Source: Streptosporangium sp. NBC_01495 (GTDB lineage Bacteria > Actinomycetota > Actinomycetes > Streptosporangiales > Streptosporangiaceae). Taken from it: a DNA stretch of 64,000 nt. The stretch is from NCBI RefSeq assembly GCF_036250735.1, contig NZ_CP109430.1, positions 992,001-1,056,000 on the forward strand, read 5' to 3'. The position numbers were made by a program, and so were the translations under genes. Of this stretch, positions 15,533-24,595 are shown piece by piece; positions within the stretch are counted from its first letter, which is position 1, and every line of letters starts with the position of its first letter. Under the pieces are notes generated by a model. The model was not told where the DNA came from, did not search any database, and was given only the letters and a program-made list of their open reading frames with translations.

Positions 15533-16378
15533 GTGAAGCTGCTGCGAGTGGGACCCGTCGGCCAGGAGCGACCGGCCGTCCTGGACGGGGCCGGTAACCT
15601 CCGCGAAATCTCGGAAGCCGAGATCGACGGGGCTTTCTTCGCTTCCGGGGGAGTGGCTCGTGTCCGAGAGGCGCTGGAGCGGGACGACCTTCCCGTGCTG
15701 GACGCCGAGGGGCTGCGGATCGGCGCCCCGATCGCGCGGCCGGGGAAGATCGTGTGCGTCGGCCTCAACTACCGCGACCACGCGGAGGAGACGAACGCCG
15801 CCATCCCGGCCGAGCCGATCATCTTCATGAAGGCTCCCAACACGGTCGTCGGGCCCAACGACGAGGTGCTCATCCCCAGGGAGAGCGTGAAGACCGACTG
15901 GGAGGTCGAGCTGGCCGTCGTCATCGGCGAGACGGCCCGCTACGTCGAGACGCACGAGGAGGCACTGTCCAAGATCGCGGGCTACGCCATCTCCAACGAC
16001 GTCTCCGAGCGCGAGTTCCAGCTGGAGCGCGGCGGCCAGTGGGACAAGGGCAAGTCCTGCGAGACCTTCAACCCGCTCGGCCCCTGGCTGGTCACCCCCG
16101 ACGAGATCCCCGACCCGCAGTCCCTGGGCCTGCGCCTGTGGGTGGACGGCGCGCAGTTCCAGAACGGCGACACCAAGAACATGATCTTCACCGTGGCGGA
16201 GGTCGTCCGCTACCTCAGCCGGTTCATGGTCCTCGAACCCGGTGACCTGATCAACACCGGCACTCCCGCGGGCGTCGCGCTCGGTCTGCCCGACACGCCC
16301 TACCTGCGCGCCGGGCAGATCGTGGAGCTGGAGATCGACGGCCTCGGGAGCCAGCGACAGACCGTGGGGCAGGCATGA
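15533..16378 (+). CDS. Fumarylacetoacetase-family hydrolase, probable 2,4-diketo-3-deoxy-L-fuconate hydrolase
   Basis: A 281-residue FAH-fold protein. The N-terminal region carries the GPVGQERPA stretch. The metal-binding C-terminal domain contains [13 protein letters not shown] and [14 protein letters not shown], whose Glu residues bind the divalent metal. In the non-phosphorylative L-fucose pathway this family cleaves 2,4-diketo-3-deoxy-L-fuconate to pyruvate and L-lactate. It is first in an operon with L-fuconate dehydratase and an SDR, which supports that substrate over other acylpyruvates. The GTG start at 15533 is the most consistent with the homologous N-terminus. Confidence 0.85.
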   Translation: MKLLRVGPVGQERPAVLDGAGNLREISEAEIDGAFFASGGVARVREALERDDLPVLDAEGLRIGAPIARPGKIVCVGLNYRDHAEETNAAIPAEPIIFMKAPNTVVGPNDEVLIPRESVKTDWEVELAVVIGETARYVETHEEALSKIAGYAISNDVSEREFQLERGGQWDKGKSCETFNPLGPWLVTPDEIPDPQSLGLRLWVDGAQFQNGDTKNMIFTVAEVVRYLSRFMVLEPGDLINTGTPAGVALGLPDTPYLRAGQIVELEIDGLGSQRQTVGQA

Positions 16379-17769
16379 GCGACAGAATCGACACCCGCGA
16401 GGACGCGACCGTGGAAACGGCCGGGAGCGAGACGGGTGGCGCGGTGGAGGCGGCCGAGGGAGTCCTGGCGGGGGTGGGCGCGTACCGCATCACCTCGATG
16501 GAGACCCACGACATCCGCTTCCCCACCTCGCTGGAGCTCGACGGCTCCGACGCGATGAACCCCGACCCCGACTACTCGGCCGCCTACCTGGTCCTGCGAA
16601 CCGACGACGGGTTCGAGGGCCACGGCTTCGCCTTCACCATCGGGCGCGGCAACGAGGTGCAGACCGCCGCGATCAGGGCCCTGGAGCCGTACGTGCTCGG
16701 CAGGGACGCCGAGGACATGGGCACCCTCTGGAAGGACATGGTTCACGACTCCCAGCTGCGCTGGCTCGGCCCGGAGAAGGGCGTCATGCACATGGCGATC
16801 TCCGCCGTGGTCAACGCGCTCTGGGACCTCAAGGCCAAGCGGGCGGGCAAGCCGCTCTGGCTGCTGCTGGCCGAGATGTCCCCCGAGGAGCTCGTCGGGC
16901 TGGTCGACTTCCGCTATCTCACCGACGCGCTCACCCCGCAGGAGGCGCTGGAGATCCTGCGCGCCGCCGAGCCCGGCAGGCGCGAGCGCGTGGCCTACCT
17001 GCGGGAGCACGGCTACCCGGCCTACACGACCTCACCGGGATGGCTCGGCTACGGCGACGACAAGCTGCGCCGCCTGTGCAAGGAGGCGATGGACGAGGGC
17101 TTCACCCAGATCAAGCTGAAGGTCGGCGCCGACCTGGAGGACGACCGGCGGCGGATGCGCATCGCCCGCGAGACCTGCGGCGAGGACTTCCCCATCGCGA
17201 TCGACGCCAACCAGCGCTGGGACGTCGACACCGCCATCGCCTGGGTGAACGCCCTCGCGGAGTTCCGCCCGCACTGGGTGGAGGAGCCGACCAGCCCCGA
17301 CGACGTGCTCGGCCACGCCGCCATCGCCCGGGGCATCGCGCCCATCCCGGTGGCCACCGGCGAGCACGTCCAGAACCGCATGGTCTTCAAGCAGCTCCTG
17401 CAGGCCGACGCGATCTCCTACCTGCAGATCGACGCGGCCCGCGTCGCGGGTGTGAACGAGAACGTCGCGATCCTGCTGCTCGCCGCCAAGTTCGGCGTCC
17501 CGGTCTGCCCGCACGCGGGCGGGGTCGGCCTGTGCGAGCTGGTGCAGCACCTGTCGATGTTCGACTACGTCGCGGTCAGCGGCTCGCTGGAGGGCAAGGT
17601 GATCGAGTACGTCGACCACCTCCACGAGCACTTCGTCGATCCCGTGGTGATCGAGAAGGGCGCCTACGTCGCGCCGAGCCGGCCCGGCTTCGGAGCGGCC
17701 ATGCACGCCGCCTCGATCATCGACTACACCTACCCCGACGGCCCGGTATGGAGGTCCCTCAATGGGTGA
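16375..17769 (+). CDS. fucD: L-fuconate dehydratase (enolase superfamily)
   Basis: Dehydrates L-fuconate to 2-keto-3-deoxy-L-fuconate. The 464-residue protein follows L-fuconate dehydratases closely: the early [17 protein letters not shown], the catalytic KxK (IKLKVGA), metal ligands in [24 protein letters not shown] and TGEHVQNR, and the [15 protein letters not shown]is loop. The start overlaps the preceding stop as ATGA, and the first 30 or so residues look like an unconserved extension. It is coupled to the following SDR by an 8-base overlap. Confidence 0.92.
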   Translation: MSDRIDTREDATVETAGSETGGAVEAAEGVLAGVGAYRITSMETHDIRFPTSLELDGSDAMNPDPDYSAAYLVLRTDDGFEGHGFAFTIGRGNEVQTAAIRALEPYVLGRDAEDMGTLWKDMVHDSQLRWLGPEKGVMHMAISAVVNALWDLKAKRAGKPLWLLLAEMSPEELVGLVDFRYLTDALTPQEALEILRAAEPGRRERVAYLREHGYPAYTTSPGWLGYGDDKLRRLCKEAMDEGFTQIKLKVGADLEDDRRRMRIARETCGEDFPIAIDANQRWDVDTAIAWVNALAEFRPHWVEEPTSPDDVLGHAAIARGIAPIPVATGEHVQNRMVFKQLLQADAISYLQIDAARVAGVNENVAILLLAAKFGVPVCPHAGGVGLCELVQHLSMFDYVAVSGSLEGKVIEYVDHLHEHFVDPVVIEKGAYVAPSRPGFGAAMHAASIIDYTYPDGPVWRSLNG

Positions 17770-18508
17770 GTTCGACGGCCTGCGCGCCCTGGTCACCGGT
17801 GGCGGGTCCGGCATCGGCCTGGCCACCGCCACCCTGCTGGCCGAGCGGGGCGCGAAGGTGGCCTCCCTCGACATCAACGCCTCCGGTGGCCCGTTCGTCG
17901 AGGTCAAGGCGGACGTCACCGACGAGGAGGCGGTCCGCGCGGCCGTCGCCCAGGCCGTCGAGCAGCTCGGCGGCCTGGACATCCTGGTCAACAACGCCGG
18001 GATCGGCGCCGCCGGGACGATCGAGGACAACCCCTACGAGGAGTGGTCCAGGGTCCTGGACGTCAACGTCCTGGGCATCGTCCGGGTCACCCGGGCGAGC
18101 CTGCCGCACCTGCGCCGCTCGGCGCACGCCGCGATCGTCAACACCTGCTCGATCGCGGCGACGGCGGGACTGCCCCAGCGGGCGCTCTACAGCGCGTCCA
18201 AGGGGGCCATCCAGTCGCTGACCCTGGCGATGGCGGCCGACCACGTCCGTGAGGGAATCCGGGTCAACTGCGTCAACCCGGGCACCGCCGACACCCCCTG
18301 GGTGCAGCGTCTGCTCAACGCGGCGCAGGACCCGGCGGCCGAGCGGGCGGCCCTGGAGGCCCGCCAGCCGACGGGCCGTCTGGTAAGCGCCCCGGAGGTC
18401 GCCGCGGCGATCGCCTACCTCGCGAGCCCGCTCGCGGCGGCCACCACCGGCACGGCCCTGGCCGTGGACGGTGGGATGCAGGGGCTCAGGCTCCGGCCGA
18501 AGTCATGA
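17762..18508 (+). CDS. SDR dehydrogenase, probable 2-keto-3-deoxy-L-fuconate dehydrogenase
   Basis: A 248-residue short-chain dehydrogenase with the nucleotide loop TGGGSGIG (residues 12-19), NNAG, and the catalytic Ser and YSASK. Position between L-fuconate dehydratase and the fucose transporter, and pairing with the FAH hydrolase, point to oxidation of 2-keto-3-deoxy-L-fuconate to the 2,4-diketo acid. The specific substrate is inferred from context. It overlaps the dehydratase gene by 8 bases. Confidence 0.83.
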   Translation: MGEFDGLRALVTGGGSGIGLATATLLAERGAKVASLDINASGGPFVEVKADVTDEEAVRAAVAQAVEQLGGLDILVNNAGIGAAGTIEDNPYEEWSRVLDVNVLGIVRVTRASLPHLRRSAHAAIVNTCSIAATAGLPQRALYSASKGAIQSLTLAMAADHVREGIRVNCVNPGTADTPWVQRLLNAAQDPAAERAALEARQPTGRLVSAPEVAAAIAYLASPLAAATTGTALAVDGGMQGLRLRPKS

Positions 18509-18583
18509 CCGGCATCCACGCATAGGTGTATAGGTCTAAAAATAATTCACCCCCCATATATAGCTTTGAATCGAGGCAACGGT

Positions 18584-19651
18584 ATGAAAATCGGACCCGC
18601 GGCGACAGGTGCGGCCCTGCTCGCGATCTCCTTCACCCTCTCCGCCTGTGGATCGTCGGAGCCCACGACCGCGGCCCAGCCCACCGGTGACGCGTCCGCC
18701 GCCCCCGCCGCCCCCGCGGGCGGCAAGGTCGGCATCGACTTCCCCCGCACCGACTCCGACTTCTGGAACTCGTACAACAAGTACGTCCCCCAGATGGCGA
18801 CCGAGCTGGGCGTCGACCTGATGCCCCCGACCAACTCGCAGAACGACGTGGCCAAGCTGGTCGCCAACACCCAGGCCCTGACCGGCCAGGGCGCCAAGGT
18901 GATCGTCATGGCCCCGCAGGACACCGGCGCCATCGCCTCCACGCTGCAGACGCTGGAGGGCAAGAACATCCCCGTCGTCACCGTGGACACCCGCCCCGAC
19001 AAGGGCAAGGTCTACATGGTCGTGCGCGCCGACAACAAGGCGTACGGCACGCAGGCCTGCGAGTTCCTCGGTGAGAAGCTCGGCGGCAAGGGCAAGGTCG
19101 TCCAGCTCATGGGCGCGCTGTCGTCGATCAACGGCCGTGACCGGGCCGAGGCGTTCCGCGGCTGCATGAAGGACAAGTTCCCCGGCATCACGGTCTTCGA
19201 GGAGCCGACCGAGTGGGAGGGCACCAAGGCCGCCTCCATGCTCCAGACCCGTCTCGAGCAGCACCCGGACATCAAGGGCGTCTACATGCACGCCGGAGGC
19301 GTCCACCTGGCCCCCACCCTTCAGGTGCTCAAGGCCAAGGGCCTGATCGTGCCGCCGGAGGACCCCAAGCACGTCTTCGTGGTCTCCAACGACGGCATCC
19401 CGCAGGAGTTCGAGGCTATCCGCAAGGGTGAGATCGACGCCACGGTCTCCCAGCCGGCCGACCTCTACGCCAAGTACGCGCTCTTCTACGCCAAGGCCGC
19501 CGCCGAGGGCAAGACCTTCCAGCCCGGCCCGACCGACCACGGCAGCACGATCATCCAGCTGCCGAACGGCCTTGAGGACCAGCTCCCCGCCCCCCTGGTC
19601 ACCAAGGAGAACGTGGACGACCAGGCCCTCTGGGGTAACCAGGTCAAGTGA
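18584..19651 (+). CDS. Sugar ABC transporter substrate-binding lipoprotein
   Basis: A 355-residue periplasmic-binding protein of the ribose/galactose group (Peripla_BP_4). The signal peptide ends in the lipobox LSAC (Cys at about residue 24), followed by a low-complexity Thr/Ala/Pro linker. Conserved sugar-binding stretches DFPRTDSDFWN and VVSNDGIPQEFEAIRKG are seen. The ATG at 18584 has GAGG five bases upstream; an upstream TTG in the same frame is less likely. Surrounding genes suggest L-fucose as ligand. The 75-bp spacer before it is AT-rich and could hold a secondary promoter. Confidence 0.88.
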   Translation: MKIGPAATGAALLAISFTLSACGSSEPTTAAQPTGDASAAPAAPAGGKVGIDFPRTDSDFWNSYNKYVPQMATELGVDLMPPTNSQNDVAKLVANTQALTGQGAKVIVMAPQDTGAIASTLQTLEGKNIPVVTVDTRPDKGKVYMVVRADNKAYGTQACEFLGEKLGGKGKVVQLMGALSSINGRDRAEAFRGCMKDKFPGITVFEEPTEWEGTKAASMLQTRLEQHPDIKGVYMHAGGVHLAPTLQVLKAKGLIVPPEDPKHVFVVSNDGIPQEFEAIRKGEIDATVSQPADLYAKYALFYAKAAAEGKTFQPGPTDHGSTIIQLPNGLEDQLPAPLVTKENVDDQALWGNQVK

Positions 19652-21147
19652 TGACATCTTCTGTCAAGGCGGTCGAGGCGCTTGGGATCACCAAGCGCTT
19701 CGGCCCGACCACCGCGCTCAACGGTGCCGGGATCGCCATCACCGAGGGGGAGACGCACGCGCTCGTCGGCAGGAACGGCGCGGGCAAGTCCACGCTGGTG
19801 TCGATCCTGACCGGGCTCCAGCGCCCCGACGAGGGTGAGGTCCGCTTCGCCGGGCAGCCCGCGCCGGCGCCGGCCGACCGGGACGCCTGGCGGCAGAGGG
19901 TCGCGTGCGTCTACCAGAAGTCGACGATCATCCCCAGTCTGTCCGTCGCGGAGAACCTCTTCCTGAACCGGCAGACAGAGCGGGGCAAGATCAGCTGGCG
20001 GAGCCTGCGCACGCGGGCCCGCCAGTTGCTGGAGCAGTACGGCGTGGACGTCGACGCGGAGACCATGGCCGGGGATCTGGGGGTCGAGCAGCGCCAGCTG
20101 CTGGAGATCGCCAGGGCGCTGTCGTTCGGCGCCCGGTTCATCATCCTGGACGAGCCCACCGCGCAGCTCGACGGTCCGGCCATCCAGCGGCTCTTCGACC
20201 GGATGCGCTCCCTGCGGGAGCAGGGCGTCACGATGATGTTCATCTCCCACCACCTGGAGGAGGTGTACGAGATCTGCCAGAGCGTCTCGGTCTTCCGCGA
20301 CGCCCGGCACATCGTCACCGCCACGGTCGGCGAACTGCCCCACGACCAGCTTGTGGACGCGATGACCGGCGAGGCCACCGCCGCCTACGAGTACCGCACC
20401 CGGACGGCCGCCCCCGAGGCCCCCGTGGTGCTGTCCGCGAAGGCGCTCACCCTCGCCGGGCGCTACGAGGACGTGGACCTGTCCGTCAGGGCCGGCGAGA
20501 TCGTCGGTCTCGCCGGCTCCGGCAGCAGCGGCAAGGTCGGTCTCGCCGAGACCCTGGTCGGCCTGCACCGGGCCGACACCGGGACGGTGACCGTCAACGG
20601 CACCGACATCAGGCAGGGTGACGTGCCCTCCGCGCTCCGCGCCGGGCTCGGGTTCGTCCCCCAGGACAGGCACCACCAGGGTTTCGTGCCGCTGCTGTCG
20701 ATCGCCGAGAACGCGACCATCCCGATCGCCCACAAGCTCGGCCGCTACGGCGTGGTCTCCCCGGCCCGCCGCCGCGAGCGCGGTGCCCGGATGATCGACC
20801 TGCTGGATATCAAGACGACGGGCCCCGACCAGCCGGTGGCCGACCTGTCCGGCGGCAACGCCCAGAAGGTGGTGCTGGCCAGGGCGCTCGCCGACGACCC
20901 GAACGCGCTCGTGGTCATCAACCCGACCGCCGGGGTGGACGTCAAGGCCAAGCACTCCCTGCTCGGCGCCGTGGAGGACGCGGCCGATCGCGGAGCGGGG
21001 GCCGTACTGGTCTCCGACGAACTCGACGACCTGCGAATCTGCGATCGCGTCCTCGTCATGTTCCACGGCAGGATCGTCAAGGACGTGCCGCGCGGCTGGA
21101 CCGACAACGAGCTGGTGGCGGCGATGGAAGGTATCGACCACTCATGA
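19651..21147 (+). CDS. Sugar ABC transporter ATP-binding protein (two nucleotide-binding domains)
   Basis: A 498-residue tandem ATPase of the RbsA/MglA type. The first domain has Walker A GRNGAGKST, a degenerate signature (LGVEQRQ) and Walker B FIILDEPTAQLDG. The second has a degenerate P-loop (GSGSSGKVG), a good signature (LSGGNAQK) and a Walker B lacking the catalytic Glu (VVINPTAGVD). Such asymmetry is normal in this family. The ATG at 19651 overlaps the lipoprotein stop as TGATG. The end overlaps the permease as ATGA. Confidence 0.92.
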   Translation: MTSSVKAVEALGITKRFGPTTALNGAGIAITEGETHALVGRNGAGKSTLVSILTGLQRPDEGEVRFAGQPAPAPADRDAWRQRVACVYQKSTIIPSLSVAENLFLNRQTERGKISWRSLRTRARQLLEQYGVDVDAETMAGDLGVEQRQLLEIARALSFGARFIILDEPTAQLDGPAIQRLFDRMRSLREQGVTMMFISHHLEEVYEICQSVSVFRDARHIVTATVGELPHDQLVDAMTGEATAAYEYRTRTAAPEAPVVLSAKALTLAGRYEDVDLSVRAGEIVGLAGSGSSGKVGLAETLVGLHRADTGTVTVNGTDIRQGDVPSALRAGLGFVPQDRHHQGFVPLLSIAENATIPIAHKLGRYGVVSPARRRERGARMIDLLDIKTTGPDQPVADLSGGNAQKVVLARALADDPNALVVINPTAGVDVKAKHSLLGAVEDAADRGAGAVLVSDELDDLRICDRVLVMFHGRIVKDVPRGWTDNELVAAMEGIDHS

Positions 21148-22157
21148 CCACGACAAAGACCCCTCCGCCCGTGCTGGCGGCCCCGCAGGGCCGTCGCATC
21201 CAGCTCGGGCGGTTCCGCGACCTCACCCTGGTCCCGGTGATCGTCGTACTGCTGATCGCCGGTTCCTTCGTGGACCCGGTCTTCCTCACCCCGGGCAACC
21301 TGACCAACGTGCTGCAGCAGCAGTCGGCCCTGGCACTGGTGGTGCTCGCCGAGGCGCTGATCCTGATCGCCGGCAAGTTCGACCTGTCGCTGGAGTCCAC
21401 GGTCGGCATGGCGCCCGCCGTCGGCGTGATGCTGGTCATCCCGGTGGCGGCCGGAGGGTTCGGCCTGGAGCTGCCCGCCATCCTGGCGATCCCGCTGTGC
21501 CTGCTGGTCGGCGGCCTGGTCGGCGCCTTCAACGGCTTCCTGATCCTGCGGTTCCAGCTGTCGGCCTTCATCGTCACGCTGGCCATGATGATCGTCGTGC
21601 ACGGCCTCCAGCTGGGCCTCACCCAGGGCAAGAGCCTGTTCGAGCTGCCCGAGTCGTTCCTCTACCTCGGCAGCGCCCGCTGGCTGGGCCTGCCGGCGGC
21701 CATCTGGATCACCGGTGTCCTCTTCACGGTGGCCATCGTCGCCCTCGCCTACTTCCGGGCCGGCCGCTCGCTCTACGCCATCGGCGGCAACGCCGACGCC
21801 GCCCGCGCGGCCGGCATCAGGGTCGAGCGGGTCATCTGGGTCGTCTTCGTCATCGGCGGGATCCTCGCCGCGCTCGCCGGAGTGCTGGAGACCGGCCGCC
21901 TGGGTGGCATCAGCGCCAACCAGGGCGTCGGCTGGATCTTCATGGCCTTCGCCGCGGCCGTCATCGGCGGCGTCAGCATGGACGGCGGCAAGGGCACGAT
22001 CCTCGGCGCGCTCACCGGTGTCCTGGTGATCGGCCTCGTCGAGAACATCCTGACCCTGAAGGGCGTCCCCGGCGAGTGGAAGCAGCTCGTCTACGGTTCG
22101 ATCATCCTGGTCGCCCTGATGATCAGCCGCCTGGCGGGCGGTAAGGCCCAAGATTGA
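21144..22157 (+). CDS. Sugar ABC transporter permease
   Basis: A 337-residue RbsC-like permease (BPD_transp_2) with about eight to ten hydrophobic segments. It has the EAA-like region GGNADAARAAGIRVERV and the late VIGGVSMDGGKGTILGA segment typical of ribose-type permeases. The ATG overlaps the ATPase stop. With its two upstream partners it would import L-fucose or a related deoxysugar. Confidence 0.92.
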   Translation: MTTTKTPPPVLAAPQGRRIQLGRFRDLTLVPVIVVLLIAGSFVDPVFLTPGNLTNVLQQQSALALVVLAEALILIAGKFDLSLESTVGMAPAVGVMLVIPVAAGGFGLELPAILAIPLCLLVGGLVGAFNGFLILRFQLSAFIVTLAMMIVVHGLQLGLTQGKSLFELPESFLYLGSARWLGLPAAIWITGVLFTVAIVALAYFRAGRSLYAIGGNADAARAAGIRVERVIWVVFVIGGILAALAGVLETGRLGGISANQGVGWIFMAFAAAVIGGVSMDGGKGTILGALTGVLVIGLVENILTLKGVPGEWKQLVYGSIILVALMISRLAGGKAQD

Positions 22158-22411
22158 CGCTTTGAGAGTGGCGTGAGGTCCGGACAAGACCGTGAAATCG
22201 TGCGGAGGCTCAGGCCGTACGAGGAACGCGAAGTGGCGCGAGGACATGTCCCCGTGAAGCGGCACGGCACACCCGTGCGGCGGCGCGGGGACGTCCCTCT
22301 GCCGCGCGGCGACTGCCACGCGGCGGCGCGTCGTCCGGGCGTGAGAGTCTCGTCCGGGTGTGAGGCGATGCGGGGCGCCGGTCCGGCAGGGCGCCCCGCC
22401 ATACGAGAACC

Positions 22412-23374
22412 ATGAAGCCGTACAGAACGGAGCGAGCGGTGCAGGTCAGCAGGTACGGCTTCGGCGCGGCCCCGATCGGGAACCTGTTCTCGGAGGTCGG
22501 CGAGGACGCGGCGCGTGCGGCGGTGGACGCGGCCTACGAGGCGGGGGTCCGCCTGTTCGACACCGCGCCCCACTACGGGCTCGGCCTGTCGGAACGGCGG
22601 CTCGGCGCCGCCCTGGCGGAGCGGCCCCGTGACTCCTACACCCTGTCCACCAAGGTCGGCCGCCTGATCGTGCCCGCCGTCGGCGAGGGACCCTTCGGCC
22701 GGGACGACCAGGGCTTCGACGTTTCCGCAGAGCTGCGCCGGGTGTGGGACTTCTCCCGCGACGGGGTCCTGCGGTCGCTGGAGGAGAGCCTGGAGCGGCT
22801 CGGCCTCGACACGGTCGACGTCGTCCTGATCCACGACCCGGACGACCACTGGGAGCAGGCCGTCTCCGAGGCGTTCCCGGCCCTGGCCGAACTGCGTGAC
22901 CAGGGCGTCGTCAAGGCCGTCGGGGTCGGCATGAACCAGGCGGGGATGCTCGCCGGATTCGTCCGCGAGACCGGTGTCGACCTGGTCATGCTCGCCGGGC
23001 GCTACACCCTCCTCGACCAGTCGGGAGAGGACGAGCTGCTGCCCCTGTGCGCCGAGCGCGGCGTCTCGGTGTTCGCCGCCGGGGTGTTCAACAGCGGCCT
23101 GCTGGCCACCCACGACCCGTCGGGCACCTACGACTACGCACCCGCCCCCGGCCCGCTCCTGGAGCGCGCCCGCCGCATCGCCGCCGTCTGCGAACGCCAC
23201 GACGTCACCCTCCCCCAGGCGGCCCTGGCCTTCCCGCTGCGCCACCCGGCCGTCGCCAGCGTCGTCATCGGCGCCCGCTCCGCTGCCGAGGTCACCCGCA
23301 ACGCCGAACTCACCGCCAAGCCCGTCCCCGAAGCCCTCTGGACCGACCTCACCGCCGAGGGCCTGATCCCTTGA
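22412..23374 (+). CDS. Aldo/keto reductase, probable L-fucose 1-dehydrogenase
   Basis: A 320-residue AKR with the catalytic tetrad in FDTAPHYG (Asp, Tyr), STKVGR (Lys) and IHDPDD (His), and the NADP site VIGARSAAEVTRN. Proteins of this type oxidise L-fucose or D-threo-aldoses at C1 to the lactone, which would be the first pathway step. The 254-bp spacer 22158-22411 holds no gene and no clear promoter. The ATG at 22412 is used. A lactonase for the next step is absent from the locus. Substrate is inferred from context. Confidence 0.85.
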   Translation: MKPYRTERAVQVSRYGFGAAPIGNLFSEVGEDAARAAVDAAYEAGVRLFDTAPHYGLGLSERRLGAALAERPRDSYTLSTKVGRLIVPAVGEGPFGRDDQGFDVSAELRRVWDFSRDGVLRSLEESLERLGLDTVDVVLIHDPDDHWEQAVSEAFPALAELRDQGVVKAVGVGMNQAGMLAGFVRETGVDLVMLAGRYTLLDQSGEDELLPLCAERGVSVFAAGVFNSGLLATHDPSGTYDYAPAPGPLLERARRIAAVCERHDVTLPQAALAFPLRHPAVASVVIGARSAAEVTRNAELTAKPVPEALWTDLTAEGLIP

Positions 23375-23390
23375 ACGCACCCCGGCAGGG

Positions 23391-23425
23391 GAGCCAGGCA
23401 TCAGGCTTGATCTGACGCCTGGCTC
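23391..23425 (+). terminator. Terminator of the fucose operon
   Basis: Fourteen-base arms beginning GAGCCAGGC and ending GCCTGGCTC pair with one mismatch around a 7-base loop, 17 bp after the aldo/keto reductase stop. Confidence 0.7.
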
Positions 23426-23484
23426 GGAACCGGGGCTGGCTGCGAAGGCACCACCCCTCTCAGGGCCTGCGACACCGCGCCCGC

Positions 23485-23727
23485 TTACGTGTTGTGCCGA
23501 GCTGCCCTCAGCGGCACGTGTCGCCAGGGCTGGTTCTCCAGCCGCGTCTCCGTGTCCAGGCGACGGGCCAGTTCGGGCAGGGTCGCCCCGCAGCGGATAT
23601 TGGACAGGCCGTGCTCAAGCCCGTACGCCGACATGTCCGCACGCCGCACGGCGTACCAGCCGCCCCCGATCCCCTCCGCGATCGCCCAGGTGCGTCCGTA
23701 GAGCCTCGTCAGTTCCGCCAAGGTCAC
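23485..23727 (-). CDS. Hypothetical protein
   Basis: An 80-residue protein containing LYGRTWAIAEGIGGGWYAVRR, a short module seen in small actinomycete proteins of unknown function. The GTG at 23727 overlaps the preceding stop as GTGA. It is last of three translationally coupled genes divergent from an XRE regulator. No catalytic motif or membrane segment is visible. Confidence 0.6.
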   Translation of the reverse strand: MTLAELTRLYGRTWAIAEGIGGGWYAVRRADMSAYGLEHGLSNIRCGATLPELARRLDTETRLENQPWRHVPLRAARHNT

Positions 23728-24044
23728 GGTGGGCTCCCGGTGCCCCGCGCAGGCGGAGCCGCCGCACACAGGCGGGCGTGGTGGAACGCGATCCGCCGGG
23801 CGGCCCGGCCGGGTTCGGTCGCCTCCTGCGAGGCGTAGACAGCGCGCCGACGTTCGGCGTTCCATCCGATGTGCCACCAGAACCGCTCCCCGTTGGACCA
23901 CACCACCAGACCCACCCCGACCGACACCAGCGCCAGCCCGTAGCCGCCGTGAACGTCGGCGACGATCTCGTAACCCGCCAGGGCCTCCCGGAGCCTCTCC
24001 GCCGCGTCCACCGCCGCCGACCCGTACATCGCGGACGCGGTCAT
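23724..24044 (-). CDS. Hypothetical protein
   Basis: A 106-residue protein (start ATG 24044, overlapping the upstream stop as ATGA). It has a conserved-looking core GGYGLALVSVGVGLVVWSNG with tryptophan-rich sequence after it, and an Ala/Arg/Pro-rich tail. The hydrophobic stretch is short and may be a beta-strand pair rather than a membrane helix. Function unknown; coupled to the genes on both sides. Confidence 0.62.
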   Translation of the reverse strand: MTASAMYGSAAVDAAERLREALAGYEIVADVHGGYGLALVSVGVGLVVWSNGERFWWHIGWNAERRRAVYASQEATEPGRAARRIAFHHARLCAAAPPARGTGSPP

Positions 24045-24424
24045 GACGTACACCCCATCTGCCTCATCGCGAGGATGAGATCCAGGACTCTCTCCGGCTC
24101 CTCACACCGGACCGTCTCCGTGTCGCTGCCGCGCACAGCCACCAGATAGCAGCAGGAACACGCCCCTATCGTCACGGTGGCATCCCGCCCTTGAGAGCCG
24201 ATCACGGCCAGTTCGGGCGGGTAGCGGTTCATCCACGACCGAAGCGGAGGACGGTCGGGCAAGGGAACCTCAGGGGCGGCAAAGAGCCCAAGGCTGATCG
24301 TGTGATGGCGGTGGGCACGAATGCCCCGCTCGGTGAGAAGACGCTGCACGACCGCCAGGGCTTCGTCCTGAGTCTGGACGGTGGTCTCGTCGACGCAGGG
24401 CGGGACGGGTTTGCGGTTGTCCAT
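24041..24424 (-). CDS. Hypothetical protein
   Basis: A 127-residue soluble protein, first of the three-gene set, starting at ATG 24424 with GAGGTG just upstream. It contains four Cys, two of them adjacent (ACSCCYL), and one near the C-terminus. No family recognised. The divergent promoter region shared with the XRE regulator (24425-24595) suggests control by that protein. Confidence 0.62.
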   Translation of the reverse strand: MDNRKPVPPCVDETTVQTQDEALAVVQRLLTERGIRAHRHHTISLGLFAAPEVPLPDRPPLRSWMNRYPPELAVIGSQGRDATVTIGACSCCYLVAVRGSDTETVRCEEPERVLDLILAMRQMGCTS

Positions 24425-24595
24425 GGATCGCACCTCTTCGCGATCAGGGAACCCCGCATGACCTGTACGCCTGCGGAGTTTCGCTTCGTATGACGCTTAC
24501 CGGTGCCATAGTTGAAGTGACTCAGCGCATGGGAAAAGACGCACAGGGTTGCGTCACAGGTGGCGCAACGCGCACAACGGATCGCGAGGGCGGAC

